This document shows, piece by piece, positions 42,128-51,310 of a stretch of 64,000 nucleotides of DNA. This stretch comes from JAITVB01 sp031553805 (GTDB lineage: Bacteria; Bacteroidota; Bacteroidia; Bacteroidales; Rikenellaceae). The translations under genes were made by a program, and so were the position numbers. The first letter of the stretch is position 1; each line of letters begins with the position of its first letter. Location of the stretch: contig JAVBLC010000006.1 of assembly GCA_031553805.1 (NCBI GenBank), positions 13,484 through 77,483 on the forward strand, read 5' to 3'. The notes under the pieces are model-generated. The model saw only the letters and a program-made list of their open reading frames with translations. It made no database searches and had not been told where the DNA came from.

Positions 42128-44635
42128 ATGGATCGATTTCTTAAAAATTCTTTAACTAGAGTGGTCGTAGCCACTTGTGTTGCGGCCTTGCTTCCTATGG
42201 GACAGGCCTTCTCTTCGTCCAATGCGCCGGTGCTACCGGCCGGTGACGCGCCTCAAAAAAACATCCGGTTTGTGCAAATTCCGTCGGGAACCTTTACGAT
42301 AGGCGGCGGTGTGGAAGAGGTCGTGGCCGATGCCCTTCCGCGCCATGGAGTAACGCTGTCGAGCGCTTTTGAGATCTCTGTGGAACCAGTTGCTTATGAG
42401 GATTATAAGGTCTTCTGTGAAAAAACAAAGAAAGGAGCTGTCGAATTTGAAAACGACCGGGGATATGTCGTTGGTGTCAATTGGTATGACGCCAAGGCTT
42501 TTTGTGACTGGTTGAATACCTCTGAGGGTGCGGCGTATCTGAAGTCCGCCGGCGTTACCGGAAATTTCGTTTACCGGTTGCCTACAGAGGCGGAATGGGA
42601 ATATTGCGCCCGCAGCGCAAAGCCTTTCGGTGTGGACCGTATGTGCGACCTCATGTTGCGCGAATGGTGCTGGGACTGGTACGCTCCCTACACCGACCGT
42701 GCGGTGACCGACCCGCAGGGCCCGCCGGAAGGGATGTACAAGGTGGTCCGCGGCGGTTACTTGGACGATCCGAACCGCTACAACGAATATCCCCTTGACC
42801 TGTGGCGCCGGGGTGCCCTGCCCCCCAATTACAAAAAGGATCCGACGGATAAATTTAACGATTTCGGACGCCACAACATCGGTTTTCGCCTGGTGCGGGC
42901 CAAGGCGCCGTTGGCTGCCAATAAGGCTTCTGCTGAGCAGGCCGCCGAAATAGCCGCTGCCAAGCCCTTGGCTACCCTGTTTGTCAAGCAGGAAAACAAC
43001 CAGAGCAACACTCGGATTTCCGGCTCGAGCGCAACTCCGTATTTCCACAAGCGTTATATCTTCACCACCCCGCCGGACAATGCCACCCACGAAGAGATCG
43101 TCTCGATGGGGCTCGACCCGCTGTTCCGCCACCACCACCACTCGCCGGGCTTTACGGTTTGCCCGAACGGCGACTTGCTGGTGACCTATTACTCATCTTA
43201 CCACGAATACGACGCCGAAGTGGGCCTGGTGACCATGCGCCTCCGCTACGGGACAGACGAATGGGATATGTCCAGTATTTTCATCAACCCGGTCGGTGTA
43301 AACGACCACGCGCCGCTGATCGCGACGACCCCTGACGGAACCATCTACCATTTCTGGGGCTGGGAACAACAATCCCGGTCTTATCCGTTCCAATTTATCT
43401 CCTCGAGCGACAACGGCGCTACTTGGGGGCCGGTCAATTTCCCTGTTTTCTCGAACGTGGCCGACCGCTTCGACCGTCAGCCCATCAATTCGGCTTTTCT
43501 GGCCAGGGACGGTTACTTTTATATGGCGGCCGACGGGAACTGCGGCACCGAATCGTGTTCCGTCCTTTGGCGCACGAAAGACATGAAAACCTGGGAAAAT
43601 CCCAAAGGACGCACGGGCGGCCGCCACACTACGGTGGTTGAGCTGAAAGACGGCGGCCTGCTGGGGATGGGTGGCAAGAACTCGCAGATCAACGGCTTCA
43701 TGCCCCAGTCGATTTCGCACGACCATGGCGACACATGGCAAGTTTCCCAATCGGTGTTTCCGGCTCTTGCCGGCGGGCAGCGGCCTTCGATCACCCGCCT
43801 GCAGAGCGGATTGTTGGTGATGTGCGGTGATTATCGGGGCAGCCGCGGGGCTACGCCTTATCCGGCCGATGAGCCTCGGGCTGGCATTTACGCCGCTTAT
43901 TCCAGCGATGAGGGAGCTACCTGGACGTTCAAAACCATTCCCGGTTCGCAGCCCAACAAAAGCTCTGACAGAAGCTATCATACGGTGGGTTACAGCGCAC
44001 TCCAGCAGTCTGAAGACGGCATGATCCACCTCATCACATCACGAGTGAAGCCGTGTATCCACTTCTCCTTCAACGAGGCGTGGCTGCTCGATCCCGACGC
44101 CGATGCAGCACCCGCCACCAGCTACGGCTGGCGTCCTGCCCGGACTGACGAAGCCACGCTGATGGCCAATACCGCCCGCCGGATCGATAAGGTTCAGACC
44201 TACAGCGAAAATTATCCGTCGAGCAAACAGGTGCAATACGAATATTCGGGTGGTACGGCCGATGACGGTCGCTTCCTGCTCCACGGCCCCGAACGTTGGT
44301 ATTACCCTTCGGGTGTGATGAAGATGGAGTGCAATTACGTCCTGGGCCAACGCTCCGGCCGCTATGCCTACTATACTGAAGCCGGCGCCCCTATCTGGGA
44401 GTGGGACTACAAGCCGGACGGTCTGGCCGTGTACCGTACGTTCTATCCCGACGACTCCGGGAAACTCAAATCGGTGGCTGCCTTCCGCGACAACATCGCC
44501 CAGGGTTGCGCGCAGCTTTATTCACGCACAGGCGCATTGCTCAAGGAAACGTGGTATAAAGACGGACAAATCGGCCGGGTGACGGACCTCCGCACGGAAA
44601 AACCCGCGGTGATCGAAGAACTTTATGGGAAATAA
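42128..44635 (+). CDS. Secreted FGE-fold / Asp-box propeller / YwqK-MORN-like fusion protein
   Basis: An 835-residue exported protein (signal peptide about 1-30). Residues about 45-265 have the formylglycine-generating/SUMF1 fold (IPSGTFTIGGG, GVNWYDAKAFCDWLN, RLPTEAEWEYCAR, KVVRGGYLDDP, NIGFRLVRA). The cysteine pair expected between RGG and GFR in active FGE is absent, so it is probably a non-catalytic binding domain. Residues about 300-660 look like a sialidase-type BNR propeller with three Asp boxes: SSDNGATW (about 424), SHDHGDTW (529) and SSDEGATW (590). Residues about 700-835 carry YwqK/MORN-like repeats (GERWYYPSGVMKMECNYVLG-type). It stands alone between terminators. Function unknown; glycan binding or cleavage is inference. 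Confidence 0.78.
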   Translation: MDRFLKNSLTRVVVATCVAALLPMGQAFSSSNAPVLPAGDAPQKNIRFVQIPSGTFTIGGGVEEVVADALPRHGVTLSSAFEISVEPVAYEDYKVFCEKTKKGAVEFENDRGYVVGVNWYDAKAFCDWLNTSEGAAYLKSAGVTGNFVYRLPTEAEWEYCARSAKPFGVDRMCDLMLREWCWDWYAPYTDRAVTDPQGPPEGMYKVVRGGYLDDPNRYNEYPLDLWRRGALPPNYKKDPTDKFNDFGRHNIGFRLVRAKAPLAANKASAEQAAEIAAAKPLATLFVKQENNQSNTRISGSSATPYFHKRYIFTTPPDNATHEEIVSMGLDPLFRHHHHSPGFTVCPNGDLLVTYYSSYHEYDAEVGLVTMRLRYGTDEWDMSSIFINPVGVNDHAPLIATTPDGTIYHFWGWEQQSRSYPFQFISSSDNGATWGPVNFPVFSNVADRFDRQPINSAFLARDGYFYMAADGNCGTESCSVLWRTKDMKTWENPKGRTGGRHTTVVELKDGGLLGMGGKNSQINGFMPQSISHDHGDTWQVSQSVFPALAGGQRPSITRLQSGLLVMCGDYRGSRGATPYPADEPRAGIYAAYSSDEGATWTFKTIPGSQPNKSSDRSYHTVGYSALQQSEDGMIHLITSRVKPCIHFSFNEAWLLDPDADAAPATSYGWRPARTDEATLMANTARRIDKVQTYSENYPSSKQVQYEYSGGTADDGRFLLHGPERWYYPSGVMKMECNYVLGQRSGRYAYYTEAGAPIWEWDYKPDGLAVYRTFYPDDSGKLKSVAAFRDNIAQGCAQLYSRTGALLKETWYKDGQIGRVTDLRTEKPAVIEELYGK

Positions 44636-44681
44636 GCCCTGAGGGGCGGCATCCGCCTGTTGGCGCATTTTGTATCCTCGA

Positions 44682-44710
44682 GGGGGTTGTGCGACGCACA
44701 GCCCCCTTTT
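44682..44710 (+). terminator. Terminator after the three-module protein
   Basis: Perfect stem GGGGGTTGTGC (44682-44692) with GCACAGCCCCC (44696-44706), loop GAC, followed by TTTT. The rest of the 307-bp gap to trpS holds only the trpS promoter. Confidence 0.88.
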
Positions 44711-44909
44711 ATTACCCTGCGCCCGATTCTGCCTCCTGGGCCGGGCTCTGTTGTCCTGTGCTGCTTCCCGGTTATTTATGGCTAGCGGTCAAAAAGGGAT
44801 AGGGTGCCTTACAGAAAAATATATTTTGGATATTATTCGACTCGTTACCGGTAATGCGAGGCTCGACTCTTCGCATTACTTTTGTATTACAGGATAACGG
44901 AAAATTTCG

Positions 44910-44917
44910 TAAATTTG
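44910..44917 (+). promoter_or_regulatory. Promoter -7 element of trpS
   Basis: TAAATTTG matches TAnnTTTG, 25 bp before the trpS ATG. A TTTG at 44881-44884 is too far (25-bp spacer) to be a good -33. Confidence 0.5.
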
Positions 44918-44942
44918 TCGGTCAAAAGAATCAAAAGCAACT

Positions 44943-45932
44943 ATGGAAACAGTTTTGAGCGGCATCCGGTCGACCGGTAACCTCCACCTGGGCAATTACT
45001 TCGGCGCCCTGAAGAACTACGTCAAAATGCAGCACGAAAACCGCTGCTTCTTCTTCATCGCCGATTACCATTCGTTGACCACCCACCCCGATCCGGCGCA
45101 GCTTCACCCCAACGTTCACAACGTGTTGGCCGAATACCTCGCCGCGGGCATCGATCCCGAAGTGGCGACGGTTTACATTCAGAGCGACCTGCCGCAGGTG
45201 GCCGAACTCTACCTGCTGCTCAATATGCACGCCTACATCGGCGAGTTGGAACGCACCGCCTCGTTCAAGGAGAAAGTGCGCAAACAGACCGAGAACGTCA
45301 ACGCCGGCCTGCTGACCTACCCGGTGCTGATGGCGTCCGACATCCTGATCCACCGCGCCACGAAGGTGCCTGTCGGAAAGGACCAGGAGCAGCACCTGGA
45401 AATGACACGAAAATTTGCCCGCCGCTTCAATAATTTTTACGGCGTCGAATATTTTCCGGAAAGCGAACCGTATAACTTCGGGAACGAACTGGTAAAAATT
45501 CCCGGCCTCGACGGCAGCGGAAAAATGGGCAAGTCGGAAGGCAACGGCATTTTCCTGGTCGACGAAGACGACGTGATCCGCAAAAAAGTGATGAAAGCGG
45601 TGACCGACAGCGGCCCGACGGTGCCCGATTCGCCCGTGACGGAAGGCGTGCAGAATATCTTTACGATCATGCAGGCGGTGTCGTCACCCGACACGTTGCA
45701 GTTCTTCAAGGAAAAATACGCCTCGTGCGAAATCCGCTACGGCGACCTGAAAAAGCAGCTGGCCGAAGACATCATCCAGGTGGTGGCCCCGATCCGTTCG
45801 CGCATCAAGGACATCTATAATAATAAGGAGTACCTCCACCAGGTGACCCGTCGGGGTGCCGAGCGTGCGGCCGAAAGCGCCGACAAGACGATCGCCGAGG
45901 TACGCCAGATTATGGGCATCAAACGCTTTTAA
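44943..45932 (+). CDS. trpS: Tryptophanyl-tRNA synthetase
   Basis: A 329-residue class I synthetase. The HIGH-type motif is HLGN at 15-18 (STGNLHLGNYFGAL), and the KMSKS loop is KMGKS at 194-198 (DGSGKMGKSEGN). MASDILIHRATKVPVGKDQEQHLE (in part) forms the ATP/tryptophan site region. Normal length. It has its own promoter and a strong bidirectional terminator that also ends the opposing phage cassette. Confidence 0.96.
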   Translation: METVLSGIRSTGNLHLGNYFGALKNYVKMQHENRCFFFIADYHSLTTHPDPAQLHPNVHNVLAEYLAAGIDPEVATVYIQSDLPQVAELYLLLNMHAYIGELERTASFKEKVRKQTENVNAGLLTYPVLMASDILIHRATKVPVGKDQEQHLEMTRKFARRFNNFYGVEYFPESEPYNFGNELVKIPGLDGSGKMGKSEGNGIFLVDEDDVIRKKVMKAVTDSGPTVPDSPVTEGVQNIFTIMQAVSSPDTLQFFKEKYASCEIRYGDLKKQLAEDIIQVVAPIRSRIKDIYNNKEYLHQVTRRGAERAAESADKTIAEVRQIMGIKRF

Positions 45933-45949
45933 CAACGACTGAAAATAAG

Positions 45950-45988
45950 AAAGCGGGGCTACACTTCAACGTGTAGCCCCGCTTTTTT
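45950..45988. terminator. Bidirectional terminator between trpS and the phage cassette
   Basis: Perfect 15-bp stem AAAGCGGGGCTACAC/GTGTAGCCCCGCTTT (45950-45964 with 45971-45985) with T7 on the plus strand and TTCTTATTTT on the minus strand. Confidence 0.92.
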
Positions 45989-45997
45989 TGCGTAAGA

Positions 45998-46417
45998 TCA
46001 TTTCTCGGCCGTCGCCGTCCCCACAAAAAGGTCCCAGCCGGCGCGCACGTCGGCTTCGACGGCTTCGATGCCGTTTTCGACCCGGCTCATCGCCGCCACG
46101 AGCGGGATCATCACCGACCCGTCGAGGGTGCTGATGATGCGCCCGGGGTCGATCCCGGCCCGGACGCTGACGGCCTTTTCGTAGGCCGGAGTGTTGTTTT
46201 CCACCGGCGGCGCGTAGCGGGCGATCATTCCGCGAAGCGTCCGCAACCGGTGCTTTACCTCGTAGGTCCGCAACAGGACGAACATCGCCCGATAACCCCA
46301 GACAATGGTTTTGAATTGCTTGAACGCCGGATCGGTCGAGGGCGTCACCTCGCCAAGGTAACGCACGCCTGATTGCCGGATATTTCCGGGATTGTTATTG
46401 CGTAATCCCCTGCTCAT
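45998..46417 (-). CDS. Phage lysozyme-like protein (P5-type peptidoglycan hydrolase, candidate endolysin)
   Basis: A 139-residue protein beginning MSRGLRNNNPGNIRQSG, the signature start of a lysozyme-fold family found in phage structural protein P5 and many Bacteroidetes prophages. FKTIVWGYRAMFVLLRTY continues the conserved helix region. It probably cuts peptidoglycan during entry or lysis. An upstream in-frame extension to 46510 lies inside the preceding gene; ATG 46417 overlaps that gene's stop codon as ATGA. Last gene of the cassette. Confidence 0.82.
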   Translation of the reverse strand: MSRGLRNNNPGNIRQSGVRYLGEVTPSTDPAFKQFKTIVWGYRAMFVLLRTYEVKHRLRTLRGMIARYAPPVENNTPAYEKAVSVRAGIDPGRIISTLDGSVMIPLVAAMSRVENGIEAVEADVRAGWDLFVGTATAEK

Positions 46418-46785
46418 GCGCTTTTCGGTTTGCGGGTGCTTTTCGGCTTTTCGGCCGGAGCGTCGGTCTTCATGTCGGCGATCACAGGGCAAACGGCCCG
46501 GTGTTCGCACTTCGTAGCGCGCGAAATAGCGATTTTCAGCATCGTCCGCTCCTCGCGGGCCACGGCGATCTCGTCCCGCACCTCGCGTAACTCTTCGCGC
46601 AACTTATCGATCTCGTCATAGAGTTTTCGCTTGTCTTCGAGCGCATCGTCGAGCAGGGCCTTGTATTGCCGGGCGACTTCGATTCGGTCGGCTTCTTTCT
46701 TCTGTCGGTTGCGGTGGGCGTTGGCAAACCATCCCGCAAACCCGGTCGCCAGCGGGGCGAGCAGATACGAAAAAAAGTGTTCCAT
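46414..46785 (-). CDS. Small membrane-anchored coiled-coil protein of the phage cassette
   Basis: A 123-residue protein with an N-terminal hydrophobic helix (FFSYLLAPLATGFAGWFAN), a long charged coiled-coil (about 35-95, KKEADRIEVARQYKALLDDA and following heptads), and a basic tail. Two cysteines sit near residues 96-101 (CEHRAVC). Position directly before the lysozyme-like gene suggests a holin- or spanin-like role in lysis, which is inference. GTG 46794 overlaps the upstream stop codon; ATG 46785 is the alternative chosen here. Confidence 0.65.
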   Translation of the reverse strand: MEHFFSYLLAPLATGFAGWFANAHRNRQKKEADRIEVARQYKALLDDALEDKRKLYDEIDKLREELREVRDEIAVAREERTMLKIAISRATKCEHRAVCPVIADMKTDAPAEKPKSTRKPKSA

Positions 46786-46790
46786 CGCCG

Positions 46791-47252
46791 TCACAGGATG
46801 ATGCCCCCGTTGAAGATCCGCTGGCGCAACCGCTCGTCGGGGCTGTATTCCAGAAAGGTTTCCGGCGAGGCCTCGACGTGTTCGATCGCCTTACGCAACA
46901 ACGCATTGCCCACTTCGAGCGCTTCGCGGCGCAACAGGGCCACCTGGCGGTCCGAAGCCGAATCGCTTTGGGCGGTGCGGTTGCGCACGATACCGGCATT
47001 ACCCGCTTTCAGATGCAGGTCCGGCAGCAGGCTGTATTTCACGAAATGGGCCAGCGCCGGTTTTATGAAATTCTGTAAGAACTCATGGTAGCGTGCGTCA
47101 AGGCAGACAAAATACAGCCCCCCGAGTGCCGGTGCAATAAATTTGGCCTGTGCGGCTTCAATCTTAAAATCGTTGACCACGCGGTCGTCGATCTGGTCTT
47201 GGGGGCCGAAGGCGAGGGCGATCACCTCGCGTGCAGAAATCAACAGGTTCAT
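46791..47252 (-). CDS. Putative head-tail connector protein (DUF6712-like)
   Basis: A 153-residue mostly helical protein (MNLLISAREVIALAFGPQDQIDDRVV). Size, helical content and position right after the portal gene fit the head-tail connector/adaptor class; I recall similar proteins in Bacteroidetes prophages under DUF6712. The ATG overlaps the portal stop codon as ATGA. Function is inferred mainly from position. Confidence 0.6.
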   Translation of the reverse strand: MNLLISAREVIALAFGPQDQIDDRVVNDFKIEAAQAKFIAPALGGLYFVCLDARYHEFLQNFIKPALAHFVKYSLLPDLHLKAGNAGIVRNRTAQSDSASDRQVALLRREALEVGNALLRKAIEHVEASPETFLEYSPDERLRQRIFNGGIIL

Positions 47253-48490
47253 AATGCGGACAATTTTGAGAGATTACCGATATAATGCTGCTGTGCCGGG
47301 TCGGCCGGGTCGTAGTCGAGGCCGTCGGCTTTGCGTGCTTCCCACACTTTCATGTAGGCGGGTTTGACGCTCGCCGGGGGGCGGTTGACGATTTCGAGCG
47401 ACGTCGTGTCGACGCCGAAAAGGTGTTCGATCACCCCCTTGATCGGGTCGAGCAACTGGCCCTGTGCGGCGAGGATCACCGTGTTGAGCGCAATTTCATA
47501 TTCGTGCAGGATGCGTTCGGCCGAAAACCCGGCGGCATAGTCCAACCCGCTCAGCGACCGGAACCACGAGTGGGCGACCACAATGTCCGAAGCGGCTTGG
47601 CTGTGGAGGTCTTTCCAATCGCCTTCGTGGGTGGTCGAGATTGGGATGAATTTCGAGCTTTCGCCTTCGCTCATCCCCTTGACCAGAAACATTACCTGGC
47701 CCGGGTTGCCGGCAAAACGGGCTTCGGCGCTGCGCAGGATCTGTTCGGCTTCGCGGTCGTTGTCGATCTCGGCGTCGAGCATCATGATGCCCGAGAGCTG
47801 GAATGAATTGTCGAGCCGGCTGATGTTCCACCGGTCGGTCTTATACATGATGGCCGAGGCGTTGATGCCCGACAGGTAGGCTGGCACACCGTAATTCTCG
47901 AACATCGGTTCGTAATCCTTATAGTGGATCACGGCCCGCAGGGTGCCGTCGGCCGCCTTTTCGAAATTGGGGTAAAGCGGCAGGCGCCGGGCCTTATCGG
48001 GGTCGAAAGCCATCCAGTCGTGGTGCAGGATTACGTGCTGTTTCTCCTTGGCCAGCCGACAACGGGTGGCGTCCTGGTGGAACAAGGCGAGAAACGAATG
48101 GTTCTCGTCGGTGACGATCTCCAGAAAAGCGTTGCCCATCAAGCATTTATCAAAAGCGAGTTTGGCGATCACTTCGCGCAGTGTTTCGCCGGTGCCGTTG
48201 GCCGGTTCGATCAAAGCGGCCAGCCGCACGTTGTCGCGGTCGAAAGCGATCCCCTTGCCCGCAATGTAATCGGCCTTGTCGTTGACAATGCGGCGGTGGA
48301 TGGTCGACCGGCGCGAGAGGAGCGAGAGGGCGTAGGGAAACAAATTGTCGTCGCCCCATCGCCAGTATTGTGTGTTTTCGGCCGCCGCCGCCCCGATGGT
48401 GACAAAGGGGTCGATCCGGTTGCGGGTCACGGCAAATGAACGCTGTCGCCCGGCCGGAGCCGTCTGTAAAGTATTTTTCGGATGTGTCAT
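47249..48490 (-). CDS. Phage portal protein
   Basis: A 413-residue portal of the phage/PBSX type. Recognisable segments: WGDDNLFPYALSLLSRRSTIHRRIVNDKADYIAGKG (in part), FDKCLMGNAFLEIV, a long alpha/beta clip-wing region with FIPISTTHEGDWKDLHSQAASDIVVAHSW (in part), and ERILHEYEIALNTVILAAQ. Portals form the dodecameric DNA channel of the capsid. ATG 48490 is preferred over TTG 48505. Unusually, it lies downstream of protease and capsid genes. Confidence 0.88.
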   Translation of the reverse strand: MTHPKNTLQTAPAGRQRSFAVTRNRIDPFVTIGAAAAENTQYWRWGDDNLFPYALSLLSRRSTIHRRIVNDKADYIAGKGIAFDRDNVRLAALIEPANGTGETLREVIAKLAFDKCLMGNAFLEIVTDENHSFLALFHQDATRCRLAKEKQHVILHHDWMAFDPDKARRLPLYPNFEKAADGTLRAVIHYKDYEPMFENYGVPAYLSGINASAIMYKTDRWNISRLDNSFQLSGIMMLDAEIDNDREAEQILRSAEARFAGNPGQVMFLVKGMSEGESSKFIPISTTHEGDWKDLHSQAASDIVVAHSWFRSLSGLDYAAGFSAERILHEYEIALNTVILAAQGQLLDPIKGVIEHLFGVDTTSLEIVNRPPASVKPAYMKVWEARKADGLDYDPADPAQQHYIGNLSKLSAL

Positions 48491-48628
48491 TTGTGCTGTA
48501 ATCAATAAAATGACGTTAACTAAAAAGGGCAGGGGGCAACCGCCCCCTGCCCGGCCTGGATTTTTCGATTTGCCCTTTGAGGAAAACCTCCTTTGAGACG
48601 AACTTCTCAGGAGGGAAATTGAGGACGC

Positions 48629-49144
48629 CTATCCGAGATCCCCTGTAAAGATTCTTGCCGGGGCGGTGTCGCACGATTCAAGCGCAAGGCCTACCGTGCC
48701 CGGGTCGGTCTGTTTGGTGCCTGTCGAGGCGTCGGATGCGGCGAGGCGCAGCGGCCGTTCGCCGGCCATCTCGCGGGAGTAGCCGACCAGCAGTGTGTCG
48801 TTGTTTTCGGTGGTGACGAGCGCGACGAGTCCGCATAAAGATGCGGTGGCGATTTCGCAAAGGGCCTCTCGGGCGTCGGCGTCTAATTTGTCGAGGGAAA
48901 AACGCAAGGAGTGGGTAACGATCCGCACCCCGTTGTCCAGGTTCGTCGTCTCGCGGTAGGTCGCCTGCTCCTCGCCGAAAGAATACGTAGCGGGACTTTT
49001 TCCGGATGCGAGGGTGATGCCCGTGTAAGCATCGCAGGATTCGTCATAGGCCACGGCGGTGATATCGTTTCGTTCCGCCAGCCGGATGGATTTCACCCCG
49101 CCGCTCCGCTTCCCGCAAAGATGCATATAACCGGTTAGAGACAT
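48629..49144 (-). CDS. Uncharacterised virion-type protein of the phage cassette
   Basis: A 171-residue beta-rich protein (MSLTGYMHLCGKRSGGVKSIRLAERNDITAVAY in part). Located between the capsid and portal genes, and composed mainly of predicted strands, it could be a tail-tube or capsid-decoration protein. I cannot assign a family. It has good start context after the capsid gene. Confidence 0.6.
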   Translation of the reverse strand: MSLTGYMHLCGKRSGGVKSIRLAERNDITAVAYDESCDAYTGITLASGKSPATYSFGEEQATYRETTNLDNGVRIVTHSLRFSLDKLDADAREALCEIATASLCGLVALVTTENNDTLLVGYSREMAGERPLRLAASDASTGTKQTDPGTVGLALESCDTAPARIFTGDLG

Positions 49145-49194
49145 GTTTTTTGAGTTTTGAGTTACGAATTAGGAGTTTTGAGTTCGAGCGCAGT

Positions 49195-50181
49195 TTACTG
49201 CGGGGTACTGAACGAGGCTACGATCAATTCCGGCAGAAGGTAGTCGCAACCGGCCATAAACACAGCACGTTGGCGGTTTTCCATTTCGTCCGGGTTGTAC
49301 CACATCCGCACCTCCATCCCCGGGAAGTCGTTGGTGTTGACCGCCAGGGCCAGGTTGTGCTTTTCGGTCAGCAGGGCGAACGACTTGGGCATACCGGCCA
49401 GGCCGTCGAGATAGCCTGTCACCTGAACGTCCACCACAGGAATCCCCTTGTAGAAAATGTCCTTGCGGCCATTCTGCTTGGCGAGGTAGGCGCTCTCCAC
49501 GGTGATGCTGTCGAGCGACTCTTCGTAATTGTTGAAAATGTCCGAGGTGACGAGCCAAACCAGTTCGCCCTGGTTCTTGAACTGACGCAACACCTCGGGA
49601 GCGGTTTCCCACATATTCTTGAAAAGGCCTTCGGCGGCGTCGGCCGTACCCATCGCGGGCATCGTCACTTTTTTGAGCTCCGAACCCGGGGCGTCGGCGT
49701 CGGTGATGATGCGTTTCAACAGGCCGTCGAAGGTGTTGAGGCCGTCGACACGCGAGCTGTCGCCAACCCACATCGTGGCGCGGATCGACTCAGCGATAGC
49801 TTCCTTGAACAGGGCGGTTTCGGCTACCTCCAAGGCGCTGCCGGTCAGGTCGTCGAGGTTTACTTCAGGGCTGCCGGCCATTTCCTCGTAGACCATCTGG
49901 AAATAGTCCTCGGCCGAGAAACCGAGCTCGGCTTTCACCTTGAAGAGTTCGATCTTTTTCTGGAATTTCTGGGCTGGATCGCCGCCCGCCCAGCCTTTGC
50001 CGTAGCGCTTGAGCACATCGGCGGCACGCTTCCAGAACTGAAGGGTGGTGGGCACCGGCATATTGTAGAGCACGCGGATGCCGAGGTTTGTCGCGTCGGG
50101 GCCGCTCAACAGCGGACGGAAAAAGATGGTGTCGAGCTCTTTGCCTGCGTAGGTTTTCGGATTTTCGATCAGTTTTGACAT
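49195..50181 (-). CDS. Major capsid protein (HK97-type, putative)
   Basis: A 328-residue protein with features of a Bacteroidetes-phage major capsid protein: central segments SIRATMWVGDSSRVDGLNTFDG (in part), ELVWLVTSDIFNNYEESLDS, IFYKGIPVVDVQVTGYLDGLAGMPKSFALLTEKHNLALAV (in part), and the C-terminal FMAGCDYLLPELIVASF. The order strands plus P-domain-like C-terminus and location 10 bp after the protease-scaffold gene support capsid identity. No long N-terminal delta domain is seen; scaffolding may come from the protease fusion. Confidence 0.8.
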   Translation of the reverse strand: MSKLIENPKTYAGKELDTIFFRPLLSGPDATNLGIRVLYNMPVPTTLQFWKRAADVLKRYGKGWAGGDPAQKFQKKIELFKVKAELGFSAEDYFQMVYEEMAGSPEVNLDDLTGSALEVAETALFKEAIAESIRATMWVGDSSRVDGLNTFDGLLKRIITDADAPGSELKKVTMPAMGTADAAEGLFKNMWETAPEVLRQFKNQGELVWLVTSDIFNNYEESLDSITVESAYLAKQNGRKDIFYKGIPVVDVQVTGYLDGLAGMPKSFALLTEKHNLALAVNTNDFPGMEVRMWYNPDEMENRQRAVFMAGCDYLLPELIVASFSTPQ

Positions 50182-50191
50182 AAGTGTTCGG

Positions 50192-51262
50192 TTAAAGGTT
50201 TTTGATGTTTTGGATGTCGTTGTCGTAGGCGCCGGCGTTGCCCCGCTGCCGCAGCTCCCCTGTGCTTGGGTCCTCTTTGGGGAGGGTGGCGGTGGGCGTG
50301 GCCCGCAACTTGGCGTTCAACGCCTCGAGTTCGACGATCCGGTTTTGGAGTTTTTCGATTTCTTTTGTGGCGGGACTTTCCTCGCCGGGATTTTTGCAGG
50401 CGTCGATCAGCTGACCGAGTTCGGCGGCGGCATCGGCTTTTGCGACAATTTCGCCCGCTTCCGGTGCGGAAGTTTCAGGTGTCGCCGCCTCTTCATCCGC
50501 AACCGTTAGGTCTTCTGCTGCGACTTCCACGATGGAGTTGCGCCCGATGATAAAACCGATCGCGTTGCGGATACGCTCTTTCAAGCTACGGTCTTTCCCC
50601 TTGCGAAGGATCACTTCGGGAATCTCGGGCAAACAAAGTTCCCGCACCGCCTCCGCCGCATCATTTGAAACGGTAGCCGGTGCAATCACCCGATCGGCCA
50701 ATCCGGCGGCGACGCACTCCTTGGCGGTCAGCCAACGTCCGCGCCCGTCGTTTTCGTTCATCAACTCGATAAATCCGCCGATAGGACGGCCCGAACGCCC
50801 GGCATAGACGGCGGCGATCTGCCCGTCGGTCTTGTCTAAAAGTTCGATCGTCTGCGCCAGCTCGTGGGTGTTGCCCTCGCTCGCCGACGACGAGCGGTGG
50901 ATCAGGTAGAGCGTGTTGGCCGACACTTCGCGGCGGCCCCTTGCAGCAGCTTGGGCGATGATCGTCGCGGCCGAAGCCACATAGCCGTAACAGCGCGTGG
51001 TCACTTCGGCCCGCAACCCCGCCAACGCTTCGTAGATCAGCAACGCGTCGTTCACGTTGCCGCCCGTCGAGCGGATGTTGACGATCAGCTTGCGGGTGTC
51101 GATCGCCTCGATCTCGCGCAGCGTGTTTTTGAATTTCTGATAGGTGGCGATTTCTGCACCCTCGTTGTCGAATTGTTGGTTTTCGGGCACGCCGACGATG
51201 CCCTCGATATCGATCTCGGTCACTTTCTCCGAGTGGTTTTTAATAAAGATTTCTCCGATCAT
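50192..51262 (-). CDS. ClpP-like prohead protease with C-terminal scaffold region
   Basis: A 356-residue protein. Residues about 1-190 have the ClpP/SppA-like serine protease fold: NIRSTGGNVNDALLIYEAL, the nucleophile Ser in GYVASAATIIAQAAA and the His in NTLYLIHRSSSASEG. Residues about 230-356 are acidic, Ala/Glu/Pro-rich with a coiled coil (EIEKLQNRIVELEALNAKLR), as expected for a scaffold removed during maturation. A protease-scaffold fusion directly upstream of the capsid gene is a known head-assembly design. Confidence 0.85.
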   Translation of the reverse strand: MIGEIFIKNHSEKVTEIDIEGIVGVPENQQFDNEGAEIATYQKFKNTLREIEAIDTRKLIVNIRSTGGNVNDALLIYEALAGLRAEVTTRCYGYVASAATIIAQAAARGRREVSANTLYLIHRSSSASEGNTHELAQTIELLDKTDGQIAAVYAGRSGRPIGGFIELMNENDGRGRWLTAKECVAAGLADRVIAPATVSNDAAEAVRELCLPEIPEVILRKGKDRSLKERIRNAIGFIIGRNSIVEVAAEDLTVADEEAATPETSAPEAGEIVAKADAAAELGQLIDACKNPGEESPATKEIEKLQNRIVELEALNAKLRATPTATLPKEDPSTGELRQRGNAGAYDNDIQNIKNL

Positions 51263-51310
51263 ATACTGTAAAATTTGGTTCGAAAGTAGATGGATGGGCT
51301 GCGGGCGGTT

